A stretch of DNA of 64,000 bases from Viscum album (lineage: Eukaryota > Streptophyta > Magnoliopsida > Santalales > Viscaceae), in assembly GCA_963277665.1 (NCBI GenBank), contig OY728121.1, positions 960,478,097 through 960,542,096 on the forward strand. Reading direction: 5' to 3'. Below, one piece after another: positions 1 through 12,359 of the stretch. The position numbers and the translations under genes were made by a program. The notes under the pieces were generated by a model. The model was not told where the DNA came from. It saw only the letters and a program-made list of their open reading frames with translations, and ran no database searches. Each line of letters starts with the position of its first letter. The first letter of the stretch is position 1.

Positions 1-486
1 CACAAAACCTTCTGGTTGTGTCATATAGACATCTTCCTGAAGGTTCCTGTTAAGGAATTCTGTTTTGACATCCATCTTCCAAATCTCATAGTCATGGTAG
101 GCTGCTATGTCAAGTATGATTTATATGGATTTAAAAATGGAAACTAGTGAGAAGGTTTAATCATAGTCAATTTCTTGACTCTTTCTGAATCCTTTAGCCA
201 CTAGCCTTACTTTATAGGTTCTAACTTGACCTCTCATGTCCAGTTTTCTCTTGAATACCCATTTTCATCCAACATGCTTTACATAAACTGGATCATAGAC
301 CAGAACCCAAACTTGGTTCTGATACATGGAATCCATCTCAGAATTCATATCTTCTATCCATCTTGCATCTTATGAGCTTTCCACTGCTTCCTTGTAGGAT
401 ATAGGTTTATCATTTTCCAATAATAATAATTCACCATCCTCGGTTACTAGGAAACCAAATCTCTCTGGTTCTCTTACCTCTCTTGA
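1..486 (-). pseudogene. Copia-1 reverse transcriptase, N-terminal part
   Basis: Minus-strand translation gives the usual copia start of RT: a stretch like YKEAVES, then W-x-x-D-M-x-x-E-M-D-S, the Q-V-W-x-L-V motif, K-W-V-F-K-R-K, a V-A-K-G-F segment and, next to the window edge, the K-M-D-V-K and Y-M-T-Q-P-E-G-F motifs. Several in-frame stops interrupt it. The catalytic YVDD box and RNase H would lie further left, outside the window. It would have copied element RNA into DNA in a virus-like particle and is now non-functional. Confidence 0.85.
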
Positions 487-1500
487 GCTCCTACGCAGTA
501 CTTGTGTTTCTGGAACCTCTTCTATGGGGACCTGTGGAACTTGTTCCTATACCAACTTCTGTGTATCTTGATCATCAACTTCATCGAAGTCAATCTTGCC
601 CCCACTATCCTTTTTGAGGATGTGCTCCCTCTCAAGAAATAAGGATTGTCTGGAGATAGTCACTTTCTTTTCTGAAGTGTTATATAGGTAATATCCTTTT
701 ATTTCCTTGGGATATCCTATAAATATACACTTTGTGCCCCAAGGTGCTATTTTTTTTCCTGAGAAGGCCTTAACAAATGCCTCACATCCCCATACACGTG
801 TGTGTGACAAAATGGGTTTCTTTTCATTCCATAACTCGGAGGGAATTCCATTTTTTGCCTTAGTTGGTACTCGGTTTAATGTGTATGATGCAGTCTGTAA
901 TGAATATCCCCAAAAGGATAATGGAGTATCTTCATGACTTATCATCGACCTCACTATGTCTAACAAGGTGTGTTTTCTCCTTTCACTAACACCATTACAC
1001 TATGGTGTATAAGGAAGAGTGATCTGATATAGAATCCCAGACTCCCATAGAAGATCGATGAACTCTTGGTTCAGATATTCTCTACCTCGATCCGATTGAA
1101 TCTTCTTTATATTCTTACCAAGATGATTCTCTACCTCATTATTTAATTCCTTAAATTTATCTAAGTCTTCTGACGTATACCTCATTAAGTAGACCTAACC
1201 ATATCTACTCAAATCATTAGTAAAATTAATGAAGTAAGAATATCCACCTCTAGATTCTACTGGAAATGATCCACACACATCTGTGTGCACCAATACTAGA
1301 ATATTTATGGCCCTTTCACCCTATCCACCAAAATGCGGCTTGGTCATTTTACCTTGTAAACAAGCATGACATCTATCAAGTGATTTTAGCTCAGTAGAGT
1401 CTCAATAGCCATCTTGGCAGAGCTTTGTCAAGCACTTTTCATTTACATGACCGAGACGGTGATGCCACAACTGGGTGATGTATGAGTCATGTGAGTCCGT
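487..1500 (-). pseudogene. Copia-1 integrase and GAG-pre-integrase region
   Basis: Minus-strand reading from 1500 down gives a pre-integrase segment (L-W-H-H-R-L-G-H-V-N, then C-H-A-C-L-Q-G-K) that supplies the HHCC zinc site. The DDE catalytic core follows: H-T-D-V-C-G for the first Asp, S-D-R-G-R-E-Y for the second (usual Gly changed to Arg) and S-E-R-R for the Glu. The run from about 966 to 547 is open for 139 residues and carries the family motifs F-W-G-Y, L-N-R-V-P-T, W-G-C-E-A-F and G-Y-Y-L-Y. The upstream part has stops. Integrase inserts the cDNA into chromosomes; this copy is a relic. Confidence 0.88.
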
Positions 1501-2010
1501 TTAATTATCGATTTCCAACACTTGGTTTTCATAATTTAATACATACAAACAATTATTTAAATGCTCCATACCATAACATACGTTGTTCTTATAAAATAGA
1601 CAACCCTTATTTCTAAACATGAAAATAAATCCATCTATATCCAAACAAGATACAAAAATTATGTTCTTGGTAACACTAGGAACATAATAGAAGTTATGTA
1701 AAACCAAAATCACCCCATTCGGAAATGAGAGGTGGTAGTCTCCAATGTCTAACACAGCTAGCCTTGCGCTATTGGCAGCTTGAAGATCCACCTCTCCTCT
1801 AGCAATCTTTCTAAATCTACTTGGTTCCTACATTTGAATGCATATGTGAGCCCCACAAGCTGTATCTAATACCCAATGTGTATAAATAGAAATATTACAC
1901 TCGATAATGAATGCACCTTTAGCATCCACATGCTTCTGGGTGCAATTCCTCTTAAAGTGGACTTGCTTTCCACATGTAAAACGTACCACCTCCAAATCCT
2001 TTCCCTACCT
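1501..2010 (-). pseudogene. Copia-1 gag zinc knuckle and aspartic protease region
   Basis: The frame gives a gag zinc knuckle near 1950-1985 that reads C-G-K-Q-V-H-F-K-R-N-C, in which the first of the usual CCHC cysteines has become Arg. Next comes the protease active-site region W-V-L-D-T-A-C-G-A-H-I-C near 1860-1900. The 96-residue stretch at 1501-1791 carries the copia protease tail, with L-x-N-F-Y-Y-V-P and T-K-N-I-I motifs, running into the pre-integrase. Protease would cleave the Gag-Pol polyprotein. The lost knuckle cysteine and in-frame stops make this a pseudogene. Confidence 0.82.
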
Positions 2011-2660
2011 TTAGATCATCCCCTTCTTGGAGGGATGGTGCTCGTGGGCTTCATACTGTTTATAAGTATTTGGACCCTTTTCCTTGTCCTTCCTTTTTTT
2101 ATTCACCATAAGGTCTATGGGTTTGTCACGCCCCATGTCCTTATCTACCCGGTGAATTAAGGTCATAAGTTCCGATAGAATCTTCTCATTTTTTCTCATG
2201 TTGTTGTTGATGATAAAGCTAGAGAAGGGCTTGGGCAGTGATGATAGGATGAGATCTGTACGCAACTCATCTGGGAACTTAATCCCTAATATGTACATGC
2301 GTTCAATGTAGCCAATAATCTTGGATACATGAGGCCCATCTGGCACATACTCTCCATGCTTAATTGTAAACAAATCATTGGAGATCTCATATATCTCATG
2401 AATCACCTTCTCTTAGTAGAGATCCTTAAGGCAAGACATCATGCTATATGCATCCATGTTTTCATGTTACTTCAAGAGCTCATTAGACATGGTCGATAAC
2501 ATGAAACATTGTAAATCTATGGAATCATCCATATGTTTCATATAGAGAGATAGTTCCTCATCACTGGCCTCTTTCCCAGGTGTAACTAGAATAGGCTCTT
2601 CCAGCACATACAATTTCCTCTTGCGGCGAAGGATGATGCATAAATGCCTCTACCACTCTT
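2011..2660 (-). pseudogene. Copia-1 gag (UBN2/retrotrans_gag type), degraded
   Basis: A 131-residue open stretch (2406-2011) matches the central part of plant copia Gag: a region ending H-V-S-K-I-I-G-Y-I-E-R, then L-I-L-S-S-L-P-x-x-F-S-S-F-I-I-N-N-N and a Lys-rich tail leading to the zinc knuckle. The N-terminal half, up to about 2660, is readable with stops and contains Y-M-K-H-M-D-D-S and M-L-S-T-M-S-N-E-L. Gag forms the particle shell. The start codon was not located with confidence. Confidence 0.8.
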
Positions 2661-5164
2661 GGAAATTGGTGCCAGTGAGAAGGTTTTACTTATTGATTAT
2701 GGTTCACAATGATATGTTTGAATTCATTTTATTTATGTTTCTAAAAATTAAGATGATCAAAGGTTTAATACTTTATCATGATAAAACTGAGACAAATAAA
2801 TAATTTAATACTTATTAGTCTATCACAATTTTATCGAAATCCAATAGCCCTCACCATTGATTTCAGAATATTTTGTTGCCTGAAATTCTAGTGACAAGGA
2901 TCTATATTCCCCTTCACATTACCCCAACTAGGGTTGGTCAAGAAACTTGAATGGTTTTAGGTAGGCATTCCAAATGACAACTGAATTAACTCACAACTCC
3001 TTGATCCGTTGAGTGGAATACCCAATCATGAAATCCTTTTATTTTGGATTTCCTCAACCTTTGCCTCTTGGTCACACCAAGTTCTACTGTGGCAATCAAC
3101 CCCTGATGTGAACCAAGTCAAGTCAACCACAAACCTTGAATCAGAATTCCCCGATAATTGAAAGCACCCCACTAGGGTTGGTCAAGCACTTTGAACTATG
3201 GTTTGATTCTAACCAAGATTATGGAAGGCTATACCGACTTAATACTTATTTGAGGTATTTTATCCTTACATGTAAATTTACAATTTATTATCTTTGATTA
3301 CATTCTTTTTAATATTAAGTGAGATATAATTAAGTAATTAACCATGTCTAAGATAATATTTACGTATAAGCTAGTCTTATTTTAGTTCTATCTTGCATGC
3401 TTGTTTTAATTCATTAATTGTGTGATCGTGAAAACACACCCACAATAAATAAACCATAAAAATAACATAAATAAATGGTATTATCATGAGATTGTTCTAT
3501 TGGTTAGTTTATATAGTGGTTGATAAACTAACCCAAGACCTAGGAGAGAAACACATTGAACTTTTCGGGTTCGTGTTTACAGCTTTCACTTGTCTACCTT
3601 TGTATCTCCTTGGATTGGTTTCACCTTGGCTCTTGACTTGAGCCACCTCCAATAGCTTGGGATCTCCATCCATTACATATGAATTTATCTCACACACAGG
3701 TGAGGGGTAAAAAGGGGTTTTTACATAAAAGAAACCTTGGGCGTTCATGCCGTACATATTAATGAGGAGAAGGATCACATGCCAACAAATTTAATTTAAA
3801 TAAATTAAAGGAAACCATTCACATAAAAAGGTCTTGGTCTAGATCATGATCATCCATACATGCAACGATATTTACACATAAATAAAACTAGAATTCAATT
3901 CTTTAATTGTTCCTGTTTAAGATAAATCACGCTCAAATCAATTAATTATCTTTAATTAATCAATCCTTTTATCTTAAACCCTTTTTCTGAATTTCCTTGA
4001 GATTCTCATACATCATAATTTTAAATAAATAAATTCATTTAAAATTATCTTTGTATGTAACTTGTACATTGGAGGCAACCCAGTGAATTTCCATTCATTA
4101 CACAGATGCTTAAATTAAACACACATATATAAAACACCTATCACGTGTTGTGCCTCAGATTTACACCTACACTATGGTATACATATCAAGGGTTTGTATA
4201 ATATAATAATAAATTTTAATAAATCTGTGTAATTTGGATGAGTACACGGTGTATAGTTCTGACTACACGGTGTGTACTTTTGTTCATCGTCCATCCAAAG
4301 TACATGCCCGGGGATATGGCATGTATATTTACTTTAAAATTTTTTTGGAGTACACGATGTGTTCAGTTGGACACACACCGTGTAGTATCCGCGTTACACG
4401 GTTTCCAGCTGGGCAAGTCGTGTATGGGGTACATGGTCCAACCCCATCCCGAAGGGACTACACGCCATGTTCAGTATACCACACAACGTGTAATCTAGAA
4501 ACCATGTTCCACCTATTCCTAGTCAACACATGGTGTCATTTATGACTTAGGAATACTCCAACACACGACCTGATTTGGCGGATCAGTCTGATGCATTGAA
4601 CCTAGAATACACAGTGTGTACTTCTGAATACATTCTGTGTATTCTAGTTACATACATCCAGGAATGTTTGGAACCTCCGGATGAGATCCTCTATTTTATT
4701 TTAATCAAAATTAAAAGAAAAATTCGTTTATGTGAGGTGAACGAGAAAGGAGAGGGGAGGAACATATTTCGAGATTCAGATTTTAAAGAATGATTAAATT
4801 GAATTGAAACAACTAAATTATTAAATGTGTAAATCACCAATGAAAAACTAAATAATTATAATCAATGATATAACCCCTCAAATACCACTTGTAGGTTCCG
4901 GGCATAGCAGAAGCATGTTGGTGGGTGTACCCAACTTTAATTTTAGCATTAACAACAATCAATCTGAGGTCCGTCACGATAATAAAATTCCAGATCTTCA
5001 GAATAGAACTAAGAAAAAAAAATAAATAGGGGAGTCCCAAAACCATATATATGATCATCATATGTTGGTTATAATTAATTTAATTAATTGATAATAATTA
5101 CCTTGATGGAATTATTTCTTCTTTGATGTTTCGGGTCACGATCCAATGTGATCCATCATCACGT
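2661..5164 (-). other. Copia-1 untranslated leader between LTR and gag
   Basis: About 2.5 kb of AT-rich DNA with no credible coding sequence; short ORFs here have no recognisable motifs. It occupies the same place and nearly the same length as the leader of Copia-D (38913-41586). Its main structure is the palindrome cluster at 4230-4650. No clean primer binding site is readable next to the LTR at 5164, so that site appears to have decayed. Confidence 0.65.
4230..4650. repeat. Cluster of short ACAC...GTGT palindromes in copia leader
   Basis: At least eight imperfect inverted-repeat words of the type TACACGGTGTGTA occur in about 400 bp, for example near 4243, 4262, 4351, 4371, 4459, 4482, 4608 and 4629. 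Spacing is irregular, so this is a cluster rather than a simple tandem array. Open frames through it (for example 4234-4545) are incidental. A comparable cluster sits in the leader of Copia-D at 39460-40075. Confidence 0.7.
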
Positions 5165-6802
5165 CGTAGAATCCAAGTGTAGTATTCCTCTAGCAGTGAT
5201 CCACATGTTCTCCACGTATCTCTAGACATAGCTGAAGGGATCTTCGGGTGCTAGCACAGAAGAGCCTTCGCTTGCGATGTCCACCTCGATCACTTTGATC
5301 TAGTGGAGGTGGATCTCTCTCTCTCATAACTTGAGAATATTCTTGGTGGAAAAAGTAATTCTCTCTTGTCTTGAGAGATTTTCCAAATCCGTTATGCACA
5401 ACCACAAAAAAATTGCTAGGCTAATGAGAAATATATAATTAGGATTTTAATTACATAGAATAATAAAATGAATTAATTACCCGAAATCATTTATTAATTT
5501 CATTTAATTCTTAGTAATACCCCATGTCTAATAATAAACGTTGGCTATTTTTATTATTTCACATGCGCCTAGTGAATTAAACCTAATATTATTTAATTAA
5601 ATAAATAATATTATTTCTCATAAATTCCCAGAAAAAAATACACGGTGTGTACTTTTATTTTTCTTTATTTCCTCCACCACATTTATTAGACCTTGAATAA
5701 TGGCTATTTATTTCTCAAATAAATATCACTACACTACTCACTAATAAATATATATTATTTTTCCCACAATATATTCTCTCGAATAACTAGTGTTGAAATA
5801 AATTTGATTAGGCATCCTTGAATAATTATTAAACCACAGTCAGGAATAATATTTATTCAACTTGTTAAATTAATATTTAACTGAGATACTTGGCCACACT
5901 TAGTGTGTGACCCTCTAGGCCTCTTTTTCAATGGCATTAGGTGGAGCCTGCCTAAATTCCAAGGTTAGCATCTAGAAACATGCCAAGGCACCCATAGAGA
6001 AAGAAGTTAATGCCGCGACGACATGTCACCTACTACAAATGCTTACTGTGTAATGTAGTCCCTTTGTCACGATATCTAATATCAAGCGGGTTGCATGCTA
6101 GTTCCATCAACCCATGTGCTCGATTATTCTTTCTTTGACTTCCCAGAATTTAACTTTCCCATTCATCACCATGTAAATGGATTTATTTAGGATATATCAA
6201 TTCCATAAAAGGGCCTAAGATATCTACTTATGTTATGGAACAGAAGGGAAAAATCCTTTCTTGCATTATCTATTAATGCAGTATTACTCGTGACACACCC
6301 AACGTATCCTACCTAATTGTGAATAGTGTGTCATCACATTTTTCGTCAATACATCTAAGTGCACGAGTTGTAATACCCATTAACAATAATCTTAATGTCT
6401 AAGGACTAATAAACATGTACGAAGATAGGAACATTCAATGAAACTGTGAAATATGGATTTCCTAATGGAGGGTCTCGTTCTCATAATATCCTCATAGATA
6501 TTACCAAGGGCGCACACCATGAGAAGGTGCCTCAAAGTTTTATGAGTCCTCACCCCTAATGGCCTGTATTATCTGTGTCCCTCAAATAACATCATCCGGC
6601 CATAGAACATATATTCAAGAACAATGTTATGGCATTTCTGGGTTCTCATCATAGCAGAGATCCGCTATGACCCTTTAATGAAATAGTTATCATTAGGACA
6701 TTATCACATGAATTATCACGAAAAATAAAAATCAAGATGTGATAAGGTATTTATTAATGAATAAAGTACAAATTAGTTGGTTCTAGGCCACTAAATCCAA
6801 CA
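5165..6802 (-). repeat. Copia-1 5' LTR
   Basis: On the minus strand it opens with TGTTGGATTTAG at 6802 and closes with CTTGGATTCTACG at 5165. That end matches the Copia-D 5' LTR end (CTTGGATCCTACA at 38900-38912). At 1638 bp it is almost the same length as the Copia-D LTR (1667 bp). The usual final CA has become CG. One ACACGGTGTGT palindrome lies inside it at about 5639. The target-site copy on this side would be GTCTC (6803-6807); its partner is outside the window. Confidence 0.85.
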
Positions 6803-7274
6803 GTCTCTGAACAAGTCACTTCACCACTAAGGGGGAACTATAACGTAACCTAGAACCTATTTAAAATATCACCAGGGGAACCATGTCCTACAAAAAACAT
6901 GTTAGGAATATTATATAGTTTGGGACCTGCATCCCGCCCAAAAAACTCACGTAGCATACACCTAGGGGATATATCCCACCATAGAACCGTCATGTATCAT
7001 CCACCTCGGGGGTTGAATCCCCACTTGGAACCATTATATACCATACACCAAGGTATTTTCATCCTCACCTGGAACCGTCATATATTATACACCCATGGGG
7101 CCACATCCCCACATGGAACTATCATATATTATACACATAGAGGATAACATCATCACCTAGAACTTTCATATATCATACACCCAAGGGTTCATATACCCAC
7201 CTAGAACTATCATATATCATAGGGATGAATTATCACCCAGAATCTCCATACAATAGAAACATAGTAGGGCATCA
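6803..7274 (-). repeat. Partial LTR of a further retroelement (element F), interrupted by Copia-1
   Basis: On the minus strand a purine-rich tract (TTAGGGGGAAGA, 7275-7287) is followed by TGTGATGCCC at 7274. This is the usual layout of a polypurine tract joined to the start of a 3' LTR. The LTR runs left until Copia-1 begins at 6802. It contains six or so 44-bp tandem repeats. Its other end is not in the window on this side. Confidence 0.6.
6933..7241. repeat. 44-bp tandem repeats inside LTR F
   Basis: The word CACCTAGAACTATCATATAT and its variants recur at 6977, 7022, 7066, 7110, 7154 and 7198, a period of 44-45 bp. A more decayed unit lies upstream from about 6933. The 82-residue open frame across it is simply a product of the repeat. 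Confidence 0.8.
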
Positions 7275-10200
7275 CAATCTTCCCCCTAAGTTCATTAGCT
7301 CATCAACATGATTCTTGTCACTTGATACCTAGCCCAAAATCTCGAATCACGTACCATCATCCATCTAGACTCATTGGATTATCCCCTAAAGAATTTTCTT
7401 ATTTCACAAGCACATAATACTTAACCCATCAACATAATCATCCCACCCATAAGGCATCCACTTGAGTCTTTAAACTTATCTCGATCCCCACTCATTGTCA
7501 ACAATTCGTATCCAATAACCCATAGTGTTATCTCATCCCATAGGGCCTATCTGACCCTAGACTCAATAGGTTGATACCATCCTCTTACAATTCTGTATAA
7601 AAAATTTCTCCCACAACTTAGGGACTATCCTGATCTATCTCCCACTAAATACCTTAAAAACCCTATGTCAAGTCATCCAAACAATTATCTTGAACCATGC
7701 ATGGGTCCCATCTCAAATCTCCCTTGGAGACCTCTTAAGCCCAATCACCTTGAGGAAATCCTCCTAATCAATTTTCATTAAGTCCTAGATGACTCATCTC
7801 ACTCATGGATCTCTCTAAGAATATACTCCACCCTCAAGAAGTTATCTCCCATCATGCATGTGATGTAGGGTCATCTAACTATCCACTAGTAGGATTAAGC
7901 ATCTCATGCCTACCTAAATAGCCCTAAGAAACCCACCTTGGATATCTCTATCTTATCTCGACCATGAGACTTACCTCATTCTTATTTTAAACCTAAAATG
8001 GAATCCTCACCCCCTTAGGGACATAGTCACTAGGCAACTCATTTCCAACAACCATCAGAGGAGAACCTGCTCTAAACCTAGGATACTCACTATCACCCTA
8101 TCTCCTTAACTAGGAACTCTGAGACCCTATCTCAATCACTCAAAAAAACTCATATATGAATGGACAATCATTCATAAATAGGTACATGGTTTTGTATTAT
8201 AGGTACCACCAACCTCAATTATGAAGTTACTATACTCACGATGCTCTATTCACCCCTGAACAAGACCTTTCATGCTTCATATAAGCTCATATTAACACTT
8301 GATATTCTATCACCATAAATCAAATCTAAATAATTAATTATAACAATTTATAATTAATTATATAATTTAATAAAATGAGGTATAATCTCCTAAAAACATA
8401 CCAGGCAACATAACAACATTGAAACCATGAGAAACCGGGTATAATATACTCCTGAAAAGTACTTAGATCTAAACAAAAAAAATACCCAATTTATTTACCC
8501 AAATCAAAGGATAATTAAATTAAATTTAATTAAAAACACTAAATAAATCTACTAGGAAACATACCTCTAGTAAAACTGTGAGAAACGATGTGTGATCATC
8601 ATCCTAGGACATCCTTCATCTAATTAATGAAAATTCCCCATCGAATCGAACAAATTCCATCATGTTTCGATGAAATCATCACTAAAATCCAAGCCTAAGG
8701 CACTAAAGTAAGAGGTTAACATAGGGGAAGAATAATAAAGATAAAAAGGGAAAAACCATACCTTGAGTCACAACATAAAACATCCAATAATCATCCCTCA
8801 CCAAGGGGGTCTAAGGTGAGGAAGAAAAGGGGTGAATATGGTTGAAAATGGATCTATTTAATGACCCATTTCCCATAAAACTTGACATGGAAGACCTAAA
8901 AATTATGGGTATTCCCCTCATTTTTAAAAACTAGAACTAAGAAGAATCACAACATGGACCACAGTGCTCACAACATGATTACCTCTACTAGACACCTATC
9001 ACAACGTGACCCGTTGGGTCATAGTGTGACATACCTCTATCATCTAGTACCAATGCCCCCATGTATTAACCCTCATGGAGTGATCCCTATAATCATAGAA
9101 TGGCACAACCCACTCAAAAGAACAAAAAAAAGAGGCCCTTCTCTCCATGGTGTGGCCTCCTCCCTTAAATTGTGTACTTCACACCTCATGCCACGATACC
9201 TCCCCATAAAAAGGTTTCATGGAATGACTGAACTTTCTTTTTGAAAAACCATAGAGGAAATACCTAATATTTTGCTAATATATTATACAAGGGTACTCGT
9301 CATGGTGTGGAAGCCTCAACCACATTGTGATAACTATACATAATATATTTTTATTTGATAAAAATACAATATGTAATGGTTTTCAAGGCATGTCACCCCT
9401 AACCAAAACACGACCCTCATATGTAATGATTTTTACTTATAAAAAAACCCACAAAAAAAAACTACATTGTTACATCCATTGGTCATAGTGTAAACTTCTA
9501 TCATCATGCTATGGTTCCTTTATGACCACACCATGATCTTTAATTGGGACCTTCATTATGGTGTGACCTCTACCCATCATGTCGTGATGAGACACCTTCA
9601 ACAAAATATTAGCTTTAGGTCCACCCCAACCATGATCTAATACTAAGTCAAGCACCAAAAACATCTCTTATTCCTCTGAACACATCTAAAAACATATTCT
9701 TGATATTTCCCAAACCTTAGAATTATAATCTAAATCTTTATTCTCAAAATGTCCCAATCTCCAAGACTAAAAATTAAAATTCTCTATGAATTTTAAAACC
9801 TATAACAATGAAGATCATTAATAAATCTCCACCATAACACTTCTCATCCTTGAAAAGTCACAATGGTCCTTTAAACATCATTCCTAACCCACTTCAGTCA
9901 TCAATTCACAACTAAATCACCACATTCCATCCCCAAATTCCAAACGTGATTTTGTTGCACAACTACAAATACCAATGCACTTTATTCACTAAAAGATGAG
10001 ATACCCACTCATCATCATCACTAACACCAAGATAGTGCTCCAGAACACTCGTATATCCTATGAAATCACAACATTGACAACTGATTCATCCTCAAGATTA
10101 TGATTCTATCCACCATAAGAATCTACTTCCAATGGTAGAATTAAAATCATGGTGCTCCCAAAAATAGGAATTGCCTACCAAAAATACACTTCACATGTTC

Positions 10201-10582
10201 CATCAACATGTTCAATGTGGTTTCCACCTCACTAGAAACATTTTTCATAAAAAACACCAGTTGGTAATCCTCTAGATGACCTATCTTGAAAAACTTTAGC
10301 CGTACCTTCTATTGCATCACCGCATATCCCAATCATGATTCCTTAACTCCTTAGAGGAATCATAGAATCATTTAAATGACCACACCAAAGTAAAAAACCT
10401 ATACCTCCATGGTTAGTTCCTCAAACACCCACACCAATCATCACTCTCTCTCAATGAGAACCGAAACACCTTAGATATGACTCACTCTCTTGGTTCAGGT
10501 CACCAAATACCATTATGACCCCAGGTCAGGCCACATAAGGCCATCATGCCCACCGTCATCTCTTGGGTCAGATCATGCAAGA
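7275..10582 (-). other. Noncoding retroelement-like DNA, family unresolved
   Basis: This 3.3 kb stretch holds no supported gene. A TGGTATCA word (reverse complement at 7572-7579) resembles a tRNA-Met primer site. Between about 8560 and 8900 the minus strand reads like an LTR leader: a C-rich start, then GT-starting donor-like words near 8760 and 8565. At 8950-9600 there are several CAC-ATG-GTG type palindromes. The right part (10500-10578) may belong to the same LTR as 15941-17377, split by element G, because both flanks carry GGCATGATGGCC-like words. No second LTR matching 6803-7274 was found here. Confidence 0.4.
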
Positions 10583-12167
10583 TGATATCTCTATTTTGTA
10601 TACATATTTTGATGTATTTTTACATATGAATTGATTTCATATTAATTTATTTATTATAATATATGTGTCTGATATTAATTTTTTTTCAAATTCTTATGCA
10701 GGATTTTCATTTTTAAGAATAAAAAAGGAAAACATGGAAATTGGGCAACAAAACAACACTTCGATCCACAAGTGAAGAGAATAGGCGTGATTTTTTTTGA
10801 TAATGATAATAGAGAAATGTTAGAGGCTCATAACTAAAGGAGTAGGAAAAAAAATTGATTCTGGTTTTAATCACATTTTAAACATCTTGTAACATCATTA
10901 CACGACATGTAGTTTCATTTCACCATGTGATGTAAGCCATGAAATCAAGCTATGAATCATAATTACACAACGTGACTTCCAGTTACATGACGTGATATGG
11001 GTAAAAATTCCAAATGTTAGTCGAGATTCACATGATATATGCACATATTTGAAATCCACTAAGAAAATATTAGATCAACATTACACGATGTGAATACCTA
11101 TTACACATCATGTAATTCCCCAACACAGTAGAAAACATGGAATTCTAGCATATCTTCCAACGAGATTTCACATCTTTGACCACCTGAGTCAGCCATTAAA
11201 CTCAACCATTAACCTAAGATAACCTTGGTGATGAAATCCAAGCCTATAAATAAAGGTTTTTGTCCAGGATAAATAAAATTCCATTCCATGCAAAGAGAGG
11301 CGCAACCACCGAGAGGCTGTCGTAGGGTTTCACCGTAGATAAGTCTTGGTTTATGTTTTTCTTTTCTTTTCTTTTCTTTATTTTTATTCCATGTAATTTT
11401 GAATTCTATTTAGTTTAATTACAATATTTATCTTTCCCTTACTCATTATTTCATTCTCCTATCATCCTTATTTTTTTTCCATTTATCTACTATGGATTTG
11501 GGTTTAATCATCGTTGGCGATCACACAATGATGGTTGTCTAAAACCCATAGGAGGAGAGAAATCAGTCAAAGGGGGTGCGTACCATCATAATTCTATTTA
11601 TATTTTACTGCAATGATTATTGTATTCAATATTATTATGATGAGCCTACATTTCTACTTTATTAATCATTGAATCATTGACCATATGTTTCAATAATGAA
11701 CAAACCCCAATATGATTGAGATGATTTATTCACGACCATTGAATGGAATTACTCTTCTACTTTTGGCAATCCGAACTCAATGAATCCTAGTATTTTAATG
11801 CATCTAACCTAGAAGGATTGATATTCTAGGGTATATTGATAGAGAATGAACATTTATTTTGTTAATAAAACTATTTGGTTGTGCATATATTTGATATAAT
11901 TATTTTTCCAGTAAAGATGAATTAATTAATTTAGAAAAACCACCCCAAGAAACTGATTCCCCTAAATTCTATTTATCTATTTTAATTCACTTATTTTAAT
12001 TTTATCCACTATTTTAATAAAATAAAATGTTAATTGGAGTGACCTAACCTTTAATTAAGATTTTTCATTGCTGTGTTCCCCACTCTCTGTGGGTTCGACC
12101 CCATTATTCTGCTATACTAAACCTTTGTAGTCAGTATGATTCGAGACAATATAAATTTCTAATTTGA
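10583..12167 (+). repeat. Element G left arm (LTR-like, plus orientation)
   Basis: It begins with TG at 10583. A TATA-like CCTATAAATAAAGG lies near 11242, with a probable transcription start about 30 bp on and a GAGAGGC leader. Homology to the right arm ends at about 12167. About 45 bp later comes TTGGTGCCATTTTTGGGGAA (12213-12232), which resembles the TTTGGCGCCGTTGCCGGGGAA sequence found after the 5' LTR in several plant Ty3/gypsy families. This supports reading the arm as an LTR whose true end is near 12207. Confidence 0.65.
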
Positions 12168-12359
12168 CTCATGAAAAGAGGAATTAATGATGTATTTAAG
12201 GCATTTCAAATTTTGGTGCCATTTTTGGGGAACAAGGGAGCATTGCAGATGACTTGAGACCGATTACTTAGGTCAAATACTTTTGTTATCCCATTTATAT
12301 TTACTGATTTTAGTTTAATTAATTTATTTTTTAGTATATTATGCTTTTGGTAGTTTTTG

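Larger units (their letters stand above)
1..6802 (-). mobile_element. Copia-1: Ty1/copia LTR retrotransposon, left-truncated by window edge
   Basis: Read on the minus strand, the order is LTR (5165-6802), a leader of about 2.5 kb, gag, protease, integrase and the start of reverse transcriptase. The protease-integrase-RT order is diagnostic of Ty1/copia. The rest of RT, RNase H and the 3' LTR must lie to the left of the window. The coding part has scattered stops and frame breaks but long readable stretches, so this copy is better preserved than Copia-D (37246-47105). The two elements share LTR size, leader length and a palindrome-rich leader, so they belong to related families. Confidence 0.9.

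Noticed and set aside
4234..4545. 103-residue plus-strand ORF in the Copia-1 leader
   Set aside because: Its Thr-Val-Cys/Tyr-Thr repeats are translations of the palindrome words; no domain, and two overlapping frames are equally open.
8954..9244. 96-residue ORF rich in His and Pro
   Set aside because: No domain; lies in palindrome-rich, LTR-like noncoding DNA.
7275..10582. A complete element F with 5' LTR and a 300-bp internal region
   Set aside because: The TGGTATCA at 7572-7579 would fit, but the supposed second LTR does not match 6803-7274, so no boundary could be supported.
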